64,000 nucleotides of DNA from Ascaphus truei (GCA_036426205.1 CM071568.1:232349727-232413726); one strand, 5' to 3'. Numbered from the stretch's first letter, positions 1 to 11,918 are shown. Made by a program: numbers and translations. Notes: generated by a model not told the origin, from the letters alone.

Positions 1-352
1 TGTATGTTTCTTACATAGTTTTGTTAGTAGATAAAATACATTATTTTCTGGTGTGCTTGCAGCCAATTGTTTTTTTCGATGAGCATATCAAGCTGTTTTT
101 CTTTTTCAAACTATAATGGGTTATGTTTTAGCTTTGTAAAAAATATACAATGTGTTCATTCTATGTACAGTGTTTTGTGTATCTTATGAAAGGAAAATTA
201 CTTAAATGTGAGTGAAATGCAGAATACGGCAGATGAAATGCTGATTTTTTTTTAGCTTGCATAAAATTGACGTTTGGATTTAAGAACCAATGAGGGAAAT
301 TATAAAATTCCCTTTACTTGAAAGGGAGCTGATGAGGAGGATGATTGGGGAC

Positions 353-390
353 TACTGTATGTACTGTATGTACTGTATGTACTGTATGTA
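353..390. repeat. (TACTGTATG)n microsatellite
   Basis: Four tandem copies of the 9-bp unit TACTGTATG run directly into a TATATTTATATAG tract. The motif TACTGTA is common throughout this window, for example in short palindromes near 18.7 kb. Confidence 0.85.
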
Positions 391-392
391 TA

Positions 393-500
393 TATTTATA
401 TAGCGCCCACAATGTACTCAGTACTTTACAAAAGCGATAATACAGTATAGGAAATTATAGTACAATAAGTGCAACAAAGAAATCCGACAATTGCAATACT
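393..500. repeat. L2/SINE-like 3' tail fragment
   Basis: The run TATAGCGCCCACAATG, then a 'cagtactttacaa' segment, resembles the amphibian L2-type LINE/SINE tail that also occurs at 3022-3206, where the equivalent reads GCGCTGCTAG and 'cagtgctttaca'. The assignment rests on this internal resemblance and on familiarity with such tails, not on a search. Confidence 0.4.
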
Positions 501-1670
501 GTAGATAAAGTTTGGAATACCATCATTTTCTTCCCCACTACCAATAATCACAGATCTCGACATGTATTTGACTGTAGGGGGTAGGGGGTAGGGGATGATA
601 AAAGTTTCTTGACGTGTATATGACTTATTACCAGTACTATACCTTCTAGCTACAGACCACGGAAATATATTATCTGTTCATCAAGACTCTTTCTGACCCA
701 TTAGGCTTTGTTAACTGAGTCACTTACTGATTTCAGTTACTGAGACAAGGGGGTTACCGGGTTCAAGTTTAACTGAATTAAATCCAGTTTCTAAACCATT
801 CTTCGAAATATGGGGTACAGCTTCTTCTTTTTTTGCCAGCTGCTAGTTTGCAATTTTAAAGAAAAAAAGATAAAAGTAAAAAAAAAAAACAACAACATCT
901 TCCCCTTCCCCCCCTGAGTTTTACAGCTCTTTTAAAATTCCTTAGATTATTTCCTTAAAAAATGGAAGTCGTTAAAAGACGTGCAGGTGGTATTTCCTTT
1001 AACGACCGGTTAAATCCTTACACCTTCCTGGAAAGGAATCTGACTATATCATTTACATAATACCTATTTGCATGTGAAACATTAATGAATTCTCCGAGAT
1101 GGTATTTCAATCAGATGTGAGCCAGAGGAATATGACACCTCTAATGTAAGCAGTATCTTCATTATGAATTCTGGCTTTTACTTTGCATACGTGGATAGCA
1201 TGGTTATGTCTTATTTTTTACCAATCTTCAGAGTACTTTTCTGCCTGTCCTTATCTATGTTTTTGTCCATCCTTATTAAGATCCTGAAATTTCATGTAAA
1301 TGGTACATTTCTGGAGAATACAAATGAGACATGTAGTTGAATTGAGTTGAATGTACAAAAATAAAAAAAAAGTTAAAATCCGTCAATTGACCTGACCAAT
1401 GTCCCAATTTATCGTTTGCATATAGAATATTTAGGATTGAGGCAGTTTTATTAATGGACATTACCATAATCATTGTGGGAGAGTAAAGAAATGGAGTCAT
1501 GTCTGTCTGTTATCCAAAAAGCTAAGATAAAAAATAACTCACTGTACAGTATCTACTACTGCATTCCCAATATAACAAAACGACCCAAGGTGAACACACT
1601 TTCTACTTTTTGTCGTCTGCACTTACCTGTAACAAAATTATAATCCTTTTCCAGATTATATATATATATA

Positions 1671-2596
1671 CAGCTTAACCCCATTATAGCGTGGTCCTCG
1701 GGGGCCACCCGCAACCACCACGTTATAAACGCGTTTTAAGTTTTTTTTTTTGTGGTGGTACCGTGTCCGCCGGAGGGGGAAAGCTGAGAACTCTCCCAGC
1801 GTTCCTAGGCCCGGTGGGGCAGCGGCAACAGCACACAGCACTTACCCGGCATCTGGCAGCTCTTCTCCCTGTCTCTGCTTCCTGCTTCTGCTTCCGTCTT
1901 GCGAGAGCAAGCTCCCTTAAAGAGACAGTGTGTCTGTGTGTGTGTGTGTGTATTTGACTGTGTGAGACTGTGTGTGTGTGTCAGTGTGTCAGTGTGTGTG
2001 TGTGCAGTGTGCTGTGAGTGTATGCAGTGTGCTGTGAGTGTATGCAGTGTGCTGTGAATGTATGCAGTGTGCTGTGAGTGTGTGCAGTGTGCTGTGCAGT
2101 GTGCTGTGTGTGTGTCAGTGTGTGCGTGTGCAGTGTGCTGTGAGTGTGTGTGTGTGCAGTGTGCTGTGAGTGTGTGCAGTGTGCTGTGAGTGTATGCAGT
2201 GTGCTGTGAGTGTATGCATTGTGCTGTGAGTGTATGCATTGTGCTGTGAGTGTTTGCAGTGTGCAGTGAGTGTGTGCAGTGTGCTGTGAGTGTGTGCAGT
2301 GTGCTGTGAGTGTGTGCATTGTGCTGTGAATATATGCAGTGTGCTGTGAGTATGTGCAGTGTGCTGTGAGTGTGTGCAGTGTGCTGTGAGTGTGTGCAGT
2401 GTGCTGTGAATGTATGCAATGTGCTGTGAGTGTGTGCAGTGTGCTGTGAGTGTATGCAGTGTGCTGTGAATGTATGCAGTGAGCAGTGAGTGTGTGCAGT
2501 GTGTGTGCAGTGTGTGTGCAATTCGGGGTCCACGCTCAAACCGCGTTATAAACGGATCCGTGTTATAGCGGATCGCGCTATAATGGGGTTGAGCTG
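1671..2596. mobile_element. Tc1/mariner-like MITE expanded by a minisatellite
   Basis: The ends are inverted repeats: CAGCTTAACCCCATTATAGC at the left and GCTATAATGGGGTTGAGCTG at the right. The element lies in a (TA)n tract, so a TA target duplication is possible but cannot be proved here. The 208-bp relative at 11709-11916 has the same CAGCTCAACC termini with TA on both sides, which supports a mariner-type target. The interior contains a GC-rich segment (about 1680-1915) and then the tandem array described at 1996-2521. Long frames through it, rich in His, Thr and Ser, are repeat translations. Confidence 0.75.
1996..2521. repeat. About 20-bp minisatellite inside the MITE
   Basis: Roughly 25 imperfect copies of TGCAGTGTGCTGTGAGTGTG, with variants GAGTGTATG and GAATGTATG, lie between the two MITE ends. 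A (TG)n tract at about 1928-1998 precedes it and is a plausible seed. No coding role is credible. Confidence 0.9.
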
Positions 2597-2598
2597 TA

Positions 2599-3021
2599 TA
2601 TATATATATATATACATATATATCATAATTGCTGGTGTGTTTTCCTGGATTCCTTTTGAGATGTGAATAAACATGCTTAGTAATATCTTCCAATGCAAGG
2701 AAATAACAAGACGACATTGGAACCCTCATAAATGCCTTAACTGGGAGATTTATAGCTGAAAGACTAATCCAGTTTTTCCTATCTTAATGGAGACAAAGGC
2801 GTTTTCTTTCTTAACCTTATATAATCCTCCCCACCTCCTGCAGAAATGGGGGAAAAGAAGAAAGGAGTCAAGTAGATATAATGCTTGTGGGATAAAAAAG
2901 AGAACACATGTAAAACAATATCAATCTTATCACTATGATTAGTGCTATTTCAAGATGAGATTGTTTCACTTTATCTGTATCAACTATCAACCATATGCTG
3001 GACTGTAAAAAACCCAACATA
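2599..3021. other. AT-rich DNA, nothing recognised
   Basis: No repeat boundary, exon or RNA gene could be identified on either strand. Confidence 0.5.
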
Positions 3022-3206
3022 TAATAATAATTGTTTGTACTTGTATTGCGCTGCTAGTTTTACACAGTGCTTTACAGTGTCAGTCTCTGCCCCGTGGAGC
3101 TTACAATCTATGTTTTTGGTGCCTGTGGCACAGGGAGATAAAGTGACTTGCCCAAGGTCACAAGGAGCCAACACCAAACTGTTGCAAACTCAGTGCCAGT
3201 CAGTGT
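3022..3206 (+). repeat. L2/MIR-like LINE or SINE tail
   Basis: The segment contains 'gtggagcttacaatct' and 'gtgacttgcccaaggtcac'. These are the hallmark 3' segments of vertebrate L2/MIR-type repeats. The preceding 'gtacttgtattgcgctgc' matches the amphibian tail style. The same 'gagcttacaatct' motif flanks the LTR element at 54618, so that element inserted into another copy of this family. Confidence 0.65.
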
Positions 3207-4304
3207 CTTTACTGCTGAACCTTTCATTTTTCCTTCATAGACACCTTCTGCACATGCAGTGGATCACAAGCTGTTTGTGTGTTTAATTTGTCTGGGATAT
3301 GCAAATGCATCACAAGTGGTATTTTTATTTACTGTACACAGAGCGGTGGAGGGTTTTTGTCACTTATTTTTTTTTACCCACCATAACTTTTTTACTGTGT
3401 GTACAATAGCAACACAAGTTACTTATCATTAAGAAAGCTCTTGCAAAAAAGGAGAAATCATTCTTAAAATAATTTACAAAATAATTTGAGTGATTTTGTA
3501 ATCAATTTGTGTTTGTATAGACAAATGTGTCCCAATAAGTTAACATTTTCCTTGCTTGGAAGAATCCAAATATGAAATGGTCTTAAGCATTAAGGTCAGT
3601 GATCAGGGATGAGCGATGAACTCTTCCAATGCTCATCCTCTTACACACCTGCATATTTCCCTCAGTACTGCAACAGGAGGTTAAAGGGAGAGCAGTTCTG
3701 TGTCTGTCCATAGAGACAGCAAGCACAGTGGATACAATCTCAGATAGGACAAAAACAAAGTGAAAAGATATATACGTTCTAATCCCTCAGTCTTTCATAT
3801 TCATATTTTGTGTCAGATCCAAAAAGAGGTATGAAATCTCTTTGCCCAAAATGGATTAAAATATCCAGAAGTACTGTAATATGTCTCAGATTTGTACTGT
3901 AGCATCATGAGAAACAAACTGTGAGACATTTTACAAGTTCCCTTTTCATATTACAACATCAAGATGGAGGGTTTTTATGATATATGGCAAAAATCGTATA
4001 ACTAAATTACATATTTAGTCATCAAAATTGTTAGTTTAGCTTTGTTCCTTTGTTTACAAAGTAATTCTGGTGCCATCATTAGTGTAACAGACAAATATAA
4101 GTAGCTGATATGTTTGGATCCAGGGTTCCAGAGAAGAAGTGATTTATATTTATTTTTCACAGGATAGAAATACAGGTAGATGAAATGTAGGTTAGATAGT
4201 CACTTTATGGGTGACCAAAGCTTTCAAAGAAATGTATAAGTTATTAAAAAAAGTTTTGACCTGCACAGTTGAACTGCCCCTAAAAACATGCGGTGGATTT
4301 ATTG
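3207..4304. other. AT-rich DNA, nothing recognised
   Basis: Mostly AT-rich with a few TACTGTA motifs. No splice-flanked open frame or repeat terminus was found. Confidence 0.5.
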
Positions 4305-4312
4305 GACTAAAC

Positions 4313-4473
4313 CCGGGGTCTCCAAACTCAGTCCTCAAGAGCCACCAACAGGCCAGGTTTTCAGGATATCAATTGAAGACTGAGCCACTGATTGAGCCAC
4401 CTGTGCTAAAGCAGGGATATCCATAAAACCTGGCCTGTTGGTTGCTCTTGAGGACTAAGTTTGAAGACCCCTG
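4313..4473. mobile_element. 161-bp hAT-type MITE (CAGGGGTC family)
   Basis: A near-complete fold-back. The left end CCGGGGTCTCCAAACTCAGT is inverted at the right end as GTTTGAAGACCCCTG. Exact 8-bp direct repeats GACTAAAC flank it (4305-4312 and 4474-4481), as expected for hAT transposition. The core reads 'aggccaggttttcaggatat', then 'gattgagccacctgtgct', and recurs at 7632-7887 and at the edge of the 60-kb minisatellite. It is non-autonomous. Confidence 0.9.
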
Positions 4474-4770
4474 GACTAAACCCTCTGTTTGAAAAAATAC
4501 ATACATTAGCTTGTGCTTGTACAGTGTTTCAAGCACTACCAATAACAATAAGATACTTGGAAACTGTGTCAGATTGTCCTTTAATAGTATGTGAGACTTG
4601 GAAAACCTTGTAGTATTATTTGGCGCCATCTCACTTTGGGCTAGAGCCACAAAACTCCACCATTACTGTCAGGATCCCCAACAGAAATCATGGGGCCAGG
4701 ACAAATGAAAGGAGCAGGGCCACAACTCCCCCCCCCCAACCCATAGCGCACCTACCACAGACATTTTTTT
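4474..4770. other. Junction region, no gene
   Basis: AT-rich sequence passes into GC-rich sequence at about 4620. The segment with 'ggagcagggccacaact' followed by a C-run may be the edge of an unidentified repeat. No gene is seen. Confidence 0.4.
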
Positions 4771-4772
4771 TA

Positions 4773-5050
4773 AAGTATGGGCCTGGGGTGTGGGGGTGTT
4801 AAGTATGGGCCTGGGGGAGATTCAGTATGGGCCTGGGGGTGTGGGCTAAAGTATGGGCCTGGGTAGTTATGTATGGGCCTGGGTAGTTAAGTATGGGCCT
4901 GGGGTGTGGGGGATAAGTATGGGGCTGAAGGGGTGTTATGTATGGGCCTGGGGGGGTTAAGTATGGGACAGAGGGGGGTTAAGTATGGACCTGAGGGGGT
5001 TAAGTATGGGCCTGGGTGGGTTTAAGTATGGACCTAAGGGGTAAAGTACA
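4773..5050. repeat. GTATGGGCCTGGGG minisatellite
   Basis: About 12 degenerate copies of a 20-28 bp unit based on TAAGTATGGGCCTGGGGG. Unit length varies through G-run slippage. It sits at the left of a GC-rich block (4.65-6.49 kb). Confidence 0.85.
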
Positions 5051-5359
5051 GTATGGGACTAAAATTAATTACAGTATCTCTCTTCAACCGGTCTGCGGTG
5101 GGGGCCTTCGATCGGTCAGCGCAGGGGCATTGATCCGACCCGCAAGGGGAGGCTTCAACCAGCCCAGAGGGGGGAGCCTTCAAATGGCCATCGGGGGGCC
5201 TTCAATCGGCCCGCACTTCCACCGGCCAGGGGGTGGGGGTGGAACCTTCAACTGGCCGGAGGGGGGGGGAGCCTTCAACCGGCTGGAGGTTGGGGGCCTA
5301 CAATTGGCAAGCGGTGGGACTGGTTTCAGAGGGAAGAATGAAAGCATGTGGGTGGGTGA
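5051..5359. repeat. GC-rich degenerate repeat, 'cttcaaccggc' motif
   Basis: The motif 'ccttcaaccggcc.g.gggggg' recurs several times with G-runs, suggesting an old tandem array. Open frames here are Gly/Pro-rich and not credible genes. Confidence 0.5.
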
Positions 5360-5815
5360 CTTACTACCTGGATGGGTGACTGACTGACTGACTGGGTGGG
5401 TGGGTGGTTGGATGACTGACTTGGTGACTAACTGCCTGGGTGGGTGACTGACTCACTGCCTGGGTGGGAGACTGACTAATTTCCAGGATGGGTGACTGAC
5501 TGCCTGGGTGGGTGACTGATTGACGACTGGGTGAATGACTGCCTGCCTGGGTGGGTAACTGCCTGGGTGGGTCACTAGGTGGGTGACAAGGTGGGTGGGT
5601 GACTGCCTGAGTGGGTGGGTGATTGCCTTGACTGCCTGGGTGGGTGACTGCCTTGGGTGACTGCCTAGGTGGGTGGGTGACTGCCTTTTGGGTTACTGTC
5701 TGGGTGGGTGACTGCTTGGCTGCCATTGTGGGTGCCTGTCTGGGTGGGTGACTGGGTGGGTGTCTGCCTGGGTGGGTGGTTGACTGCCTGGGCGGGTGGG
5801 TGACTGACCTTGACC
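5360..5815. repeat. GACTGCCTGGGTGGGTGACT minisatellite
   Basis: About 25 imperfect copies of a 16-24 bp unit GACTGCCTGGGTGGGTG. Reverse frames give Pro/Thr/His/Ser repeats such as SHPPRQ, which are repeat translations. Confidence 0.9.
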
Positions 5816-6490
5816 GGGTGGGTGCTGCTTCCTGCTTCCCTGTCCAGCAGACCCTTCAGAGGAAGGTTTGTCCATTGTTTTTGCCTCACTTCCCTCCCTG
5901 TCCCCGATCCCCGTGGCTGCTGCCCGGGGTGGGAGGTAGGCTCGGGGAGGAGAGGGGGGGCTGAAGGTAGGCTGGGGGAGACGGATGTAGGCTCGGGGGG
6001 GGCCAAGACTGGTGGACGAATTCTCGCGGGTGCATTTAGTTTCCCCCCTCCCCTGGCCCCTGGTCCCCGCGGCTGCTGCCCAGGGCAGGGGACTGGTGCG
6101 AGGGGAGCTGGGTTTCCAGGTGCAGGCTCACCACAGCACTTCCCCTCCGTCCCACGTTGAGAGCGGGGGGGTGGAGTGGTTCCGCCATCATTCCCTTCGT
6201 ATGTGTGCTGAGACATCTGCGCATGCGCATGGGGATCGCTGGCCGGCATAGTTTTTTTGTGCAACAAGCCTGGGGACTCGATCGCCACCTCTGCCATTCC
6301 CTGCAGCATTTTTTATTTCTGACACTTTTTTTTTATTAGTACATGGGCACGGTCACACAGGGTGCCCGGACGGCCGGGCTCCCTGACTTACTGGGACATT
6401 ACCGGGACGCCAACCTCGGCAGACCCCCCCTGTTGGCGGCTCTGATTACTGTGCTCATAACGGGATGTTACCTCAACAGGAACGATATAT
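5816..6490. other. GC- and CpG-rich block, unassigned
   Basis: GC-rich sequence contains 'ctgcgcatgcgca', then an A/T-rich joint at 6305-6340 and a further GC segment up to about 6490. It may be the rest of the element that hosts the two minisatellites. No termini could be paired, and a CpG-island promoter cannot be excluded. Confidence 0.35.
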
Positions 6491-7343
6491 TCCCTGAGGT
6501 AACATATTATCCTCAAAGCTACTTGTACGGTATGCAAAAACAACCTCCAAACTACATCTCATTAGCATTGGCTTAATATCACGTTATTGTAACATAGCAT
6601 TGCGTAATCTTCCAAAAATGTGACATTATGTACGTCTTTGTGTTACTCTTATCCAGACCCTGAAATAGATCTTTTTCTCCAGTTGAGAAAGAGAGGGGCC
6701 GAAAATAAAATGGCGGTAAATACTGCCTTTTATTTGCATGCCATTATCACTAATGAACGTTCTAGTTAATGCTATGTTCTTTACAGGAGAAAACATGGCT
6801 AAATGTTCTGTTATTTTTAACGTGACATTCAGTTAGGTTAACACCACCTTATGTGATTTAACAGAGCTTTGCCGATCTGAGCCTGGAATTAACACGCCCT
6901 GTTCCAAGAACCACTTGATTCCAGGTTCTCTAACAAACAAAGCAGCTCTATTGTTTAGCACGTCACAAATGAAAGACTTGAGATTTACAAATGAGACAAA
7001 CAGCAGATTATTCTAAGACATGCTCTATGCATTCAGCAGTATGTACAGTATGCTTTTATCACTGTAAAACACAATGACCTGTTTGTTTAAAGACCTTTGG
7101 TAATATTATATTATTGGTCCTAATTTCATCAATCAAAAATAACAGCATGAAGCTTGTTATTCTAAGAAATTCCTTGATGGTAGAAAGCCGGACATTGTTC
7201 TGACAAAGAGCAATGTATAAATTGCACAACATCGGAACATAGAAAACTATTTCTCCCACTCTCCCCTTCCTTTTAGATTGTAAGATACTAGAAGAAGACT
7301 AATGTATCACTGTTTGGTAATATTGTCCTTTTATTGTTATTAG
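6491..7343. other. AT-rich DNA upstream of a candidate exon
   Basis: No repeat or coding feature was recognised. The last 20 bases (TTGTCCTTTTATTGTTATTAG) form a plausible polypyrimidine tract and 3' splice site for the exon that follows. Confidence 0.45.
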
Positions 7344-7478
7344 TGATGTGTTAAACTGTCCCAACTGTGCTGTTGACTTGACGATGGATCGGTTGCAATT
7401 TCCAGTATCAGATCCTTATGAATCATGGCGAGAGTGCCAAGTGCATGAAATGGTTAGATATGAACGCCTGATAAAGAG
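7344..7478 (+). CDS. Candidate internal exon of an unidentified host gene
   Basis: A 135-nt stretch is bounded by a pyrimidine-rich acceptor ending TTATTAG and a strong donor AG/GTGAGT. With one leading base, 44 codons are open. The predicted peptide contains NCPNCAVDLTMDRLQFPV, then SDPYESWREC and a basic end RYERLIKR. The CPNC could be half of a metal-binding pair. Length is a multiple of three and the exon would be phase-symmetric, so it could be skipped without a frameshift. I do not recognise the protein family. No partner exon was found here, which would be normal for a gene with long introns. Chance alone gives an open 44-codon frame about one time in eight, so the splice sites and the protein-like composition carry the call. 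Confidence 0.5.
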
Positions 7479-7631
7479 GTGAGTGGCCCTGGAACATTGT
7501 TATCTCCCTGTTTTGTCTGTTATGATTTCATATTTGTTGAGCTTTGAAGATTATACAGTTTTTTGTGCACTTATTTTGTCACTTTTTCCTTGTGTGCAAT
7601 TTGTTATCTTCTTCACTCTTATGCCCCAAGA

Positions 7632-7887
7632 CTCGGGTGCTCAACTACAGTCCTGAAGCCCTCACAACAGGTCAGGTTTTCAGGATATCCCAGCTTCAGC
7701 ACAGGTCGCTCAATCAGAGGCTTAGTTGAAGACTGAGTCTCTGATTGAGCCACCTGTGCTGAAGCAGGGTCTAATTGAGCCACCTGTGTTGAAGCATGCA
7801 CTGATTGAACCACCTGTGGTGAAGCTGGGATATCCTGAAAACCGCACCTTTTGTGTGGGGCTTAAAGACTGAAGTTGAGCACCCCTG
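7632..7887. mobile_element. 256-bp hAT-type MITE, second copy
   Basis: The ends are CTCGGGTGCTCAACTACAGT and, inverted, GTTGAGCACCCCTG. The flanks CCCCAAGA (7624-7631) and TCCTAAGA (7888-7895) match at 6 of 8 positions, a decayed 8-bp target duplication. The interior repeats 'gattgagccacctgtg.tgaagc' three times, a local tandem gain relative to the 4313-4473 copy. Confidence 0.85.
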
Positions 7888-7895
7888 TCCTAAGA

Positions 7896-10651
7896 AGAGA
7901 TCCCATTTTCTTGTTTGCTTTTTTCCCTTTTGATTCTGGATTTCATTTGTATCACACATTTTTATCTTTAATCTGCTTGGCCTATTTTGCTGACAAGAAT
8001 AAGATGATGAGCATATTGGTTCAGTTAAATTGAAATATTCGCTGTTCTGCATTCTCTTGCTTCTAGAAGAAGAAGAAAAAAGGGTCAACATCTAATGTTT
8101 GAGCGATGTAGTCTCATTTGAGCACAAATACATGATTTCGCTTTTAAGAATAATCATGCTGCTGCTTTCCCAGAATAGAACTGTAAAAATATATATTTCA
8201 GCTCTTGCTGGTTATCTTCTTTAGAAAAAGCTACATTTTTAAATAATGCCATATCAAATAAAATGATACACCATTTAACCAGACAAGGCATAAATGTTCT
8301 TTACATCGGTACGTGTCAAATATGTTGCCAATATAAAATGCATTCTGCTACTGAGATTTATTTATTCTTTTAAAACCAAGTATTTTAATATAAAAAGAAA
8401 CTGCAGTATATGTTAGTTACTATTTTTTTTGTTATACTGTATGTTTACAAATCCATGTTAGCATTACAAGTGCGGTTATATGTCTTTTCTGTTTTTAAAT
8501 ACAGGTAGAGGCGTTCAGGATTTAATCCACAGGACATGATCATGAATAGTTAACTCTTTGTTACTTTGAAGACTATAAAGGTTGAAAGCTCATTGGATAT
8601 ATCGAAATAGCAGTAGAAAAACTCCAGCTTTGCTTATTGTCACCGCGGATCCAACCCTATACTTAGCAGCTTTCAAGAGCATTTGTATGACAAATTACTT
8701 CCAAGAAGAGAAGTTTTTACAGTCATCTTTCAAGGTAAAGAAGATGCATTCCACATACCTGGGAAGAACAAAGACAAAGATTAGCAGCCTGGGGAGAAGG
8801 AGGTATGACCCCTAGTGTGATATTAATTAGACCTGGGAGGAAAAAGGACAAAGCCAAGTGTCTTGGGAATCAAGCAAAGAAAGAAACTTAAACCATTTGT
8901 ACAAGTCCTGGTGGTGTAAACAAACAAACACTGGGTGGTGGTGCGATTTGGCAGAGTTTTGCTCCAGTCTCCTATCATCTCTTCCATACATGAAGCAATT
9001 GGAGATTTGTCCTTTTTTGCAATGGTTTAAAACTGTGGCACATATTTCATGGAGGACAACACATTTTCTGAATGATGATGGAGAGTTTAGATGCTCCTAT
9101 GTCCATTCATGATCATACTGTACCATTTCGTACTTGTTACCTTCAAACATTTCATTCCATCTTGACTTTCCATTAGATTGCAAGGCCCTGTGAACAGGAA
9201 TATTATTACTTGCTCCACTTCTACATGGTATTATACTTGCTAAGTGTTATTGACAAATGTGTTAAAATGATTTTGTGGTTAATAATAATACATTTGATTT
9301 GCTAAGGGTCAACAATTATCAGTATGCATACTCCTTTTGATATCTGTTAATTTACATTTTCATTCTCCATCTTTTTGTTCCGTGCAATGGTTGATGCTGT
9401 AGAGAATGCACTGTTATACTCTATGTGGCATCTTAAGCTTGTTTTGGATTATTAAAATGCTGAAATCTCTAGGGTCACGGTCAAGTAAATGTACATCTCA
9501 TCTGCCATAATAAGAGGGAGACGCCCATAAAAAGGCAGTTGGGTGGTATAAAATGTTCAGTGACCAATGTGGTTTTACGTTTAGTGTTCACAGATTTCTA
9601 AAAATTGCTGGTACTTAAAGAAAGCAATGTGGCTTCCTGCACAGGAGGGATGCTTTTGAAGATATGTGTGCTTGAAGACATGAAAACATGTTGTATAAAA
9701 GCAATTCAAATAGTTTTTTTGCAAAACTGGTTTAATTTTTTTTTAATGTTATAAATTCTCCACTTATTAATGCTACTAAATAGCTAAAATATTGATATAT
9801 TTTAACGTATTCTATTATTGGGTGTTCAACGTGATAAGAAAAGTCTTCTAATGCACCTACATTTGGTTTGTTACCAGGTTTCAAATGGGTTTCTGATTGG
9901 AGTTAAGGAGTAATTTTTTTAGATTGTGCTCCCATCGCGAGTGAATGCTCTTTGAAGAAACCCTAATAAAAGACAAATGATACTGTACATTAGAAGGGTG
10001 CAATGTTTATATAATAAGTTGTTTCCCCCTTGGTTTGAACAATTTGCACAAATCCATTAGGTGTGAGATAGGATAATTTTTTCAAGTACACATACATATT
10101 TGCTTTGGTCTAAACCAGTGTTAATGGGATTGTTAATTCCAAAATGTCAAAAATTTTCCTGAGCCAGAAAGGTTTCAAGGCTTAAATAAAATGTCAAATT
10201 AGCATCTATTTTTTTCTACTAGGATTCTTACAACCTCTTTGAGGTTTGAGGATTTCTTTTGTCAGGGCCAAATAATACTTGACAGGGAAAATTAACTGTG
10301 GTGTAATTCGATTCTTAAGGAAAGGTAGTTTGGCCTCTAAAAGCCAGGGTGACACGTTGTAATCTAACGCTGTAGTCATTGTTGATTTTGTGCAAAAACA
10401 AGGCACAGTAAAATACTTACCTGATCTGAATTGTGAGCATCACGCTGTACTGTACATGTGTTTTTTTGCTATATTCTTCTTCTTTAAAGAAAAAAAAATG
10501 GACTATACAAAATGAAAACAACTATCTGTTTCAGTATATATTTTGTTTGTGAAAACACAGACTACATTTTTGTTCGCAATAAGTTGTTTGCTGCGTGTGA
10601 TGTGTTTCACAACAGCCTCAAAAGCCTTCGCAGTCTGTAAAGAGACAGGTC
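7896..10651. other. AT-rich DNA, no gene recognised
   Basis: Long AT-rich stretch. An acceptor-like TTTTTAAATACAG ends at 8504, but the following frame soon closes and no donor was convincing. The short open frames, for example 8582-8815 and 8858-9112, lack recognisable motifs. Confidence 0.5.
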
Positions 10652-10772
10652 TTTATTCTGTAAGCTGTGATGAGTGCAGATGTCGTGCTATCACAGGGAA
10701 AGCTCCGTTAAAGTCAATGGGGCTTTCATGCAATAGTACATGATCTGCACTTATTACACCTTACAGAATAAG
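10652..10772. mobile_element. Small fold-back MITE
   Basis: The arm 'ttattctgtaagctgtgatgagtgcagat' is inverted at the right as 'atctgcacttattacacc' plus 'ttacagaata'. A GGGCCC lies just outside the right arm. Arms are about 45 bp with roughly 80-85% identity. Family not determined; the style resembles Harbinger-type MITEs. Confidence 0.65.
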
Positions 10773-11708
10773 GGCCCAGGACTTCTATTTGATATTTTAT
10801 ATAGCCGTCTTTTTCATGCTGATTTAAGCCCAATTCATTTGAATAAAGATGATCTTTACAACAGCACTGGGTAAAGACAGTACAGGCCCCTATTCCATAT
10901 GTGTGCATCTGTCTTCCCGTTGCTCTGGGAGATATTAACCCCATTTATTCCAATAATGGCTTCTCAGTATATTGAAAAGAAGCCAAAGAGGTAGTAAAAT
11001 ATAAAATGCAACGAGGATGACCTGGATATTCTTGTTGATCAAGTCATGGATAATTGCAGCAAACTATTTGGTAGTGAGTCGTAACAATAATAATAACAGC
11101 AGCTAAAATACCTTTGCTAGACAAGTACAAGTTAAGAATAAGAAATAAGAATGAATTCTTCTAAGAATAAGAAATTAAGGAGGTTCCACCAGATTCCAGT
11201 TACTTATAAGGAAACTGCACATAACTCTGTCCTAACTTCTACTATTGTAATTTCCCACATCACAGAGGAATGTCCATGGCTCTTGAAAGGTACAGTATGC
11301 ACATGGAATCAACTTAAAATGCAACTTTTGGTAGACTGTATGGTTTACTAGTATACACTACAACACTTACACAGAAATCACAGTCTAATGATTTAAGTGC
11401 AAAAATATAAACATTCCGTTGGCCATTCAGGGTAACAACTACTCTGGCGGGATTCCTGGAAAGATATTCTAGTTGGAAAATAATTTACACATCTGCACTC
11501 TTTGGGTGTGTTTAATATATTGGTCTATGGGCGTATTTGTTATATCACGTGTGTGCATTGTCTTGCCAAGGATATCCAAATCTGAATTTAGTGTAAATTT
11601 ATGAGACAAAATATGAATTAAAATATTTTTTGGGGGGGAAAACATGTTACTCATGTTTAAATTCCTTGTGGTCTGTATAAAAAAAATACATATAGTTTTA
11701 TGGAGGTA
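10773..11708. other. AT-rich DNA, weak repeat traces
   Basis: The sequence 'gggcccaggactt' near 10774 and 'tacaggcccctattcc' near 10880 could be the ends of a second short MITE, but the arms are too diverged to define. Otherwise nothing is recognised. Confidence 0.35.
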
Positions 11709-11916
11709 CAGCTCAACCGTTATAACTTATAACTTATAACGCGATGCAAGCGTGGCTCCCAATTTTCGTATTTATGAATACTTTACAAAACGATTATTGG
11801 TATCTTAAATACTTTATTGTACAATGCATACAATTTACATTATTTATAACGCGATCCGCTTATAATGCAATGTGATTCTTGGACCCCAAGCACAGCGTTA
11901 GAAGGTGGTTGAGCTG
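11709..11916. mobile_element. 208-bp Tc1/mariner-like MITE
   Basis: The inverted termini are CAGCTCAACC and GGTTGAGCTG, with TA immediately outside both ends (11707-11708 and 11917-11918). Inside, 'cgttataac', 'ataacgcgatgc' and 'ataacgcgatccgcttataat' match the subterminal sequence of the 1671-2596 element, so the two are one family. Confidence 0.85.
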
Positions 11917-11918
11917 TA

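Larger units (their letters stand above)
1..1670. other. AT-rich DNA without a recognisable gene
   Basis: No credible exon or conserved protein is visible on either strand. The stretch is AT-rich with poly(A)/poly(T) runs. It holds one short tandem array and a small fragment resembling a LINE or SINE tail, both listed separately. It is probably intronic or intergenic. Confidence 0.6.

Noticed and set aside
1805..2729. Frames of 112-244 codons rich in His/Thr/Ser on the minus strand
   Set aside because: They are translations of the 20-bp minisatellite, open in several frames at once.
5364..6309. Pro/Thr/Ser-rich minus-strand frames of 120 and 214 codons
   Set aside because: They arise from the GACTGCCTGGGTGGGTG array and adjoining GC-rich DNA, with no domain or splice context.
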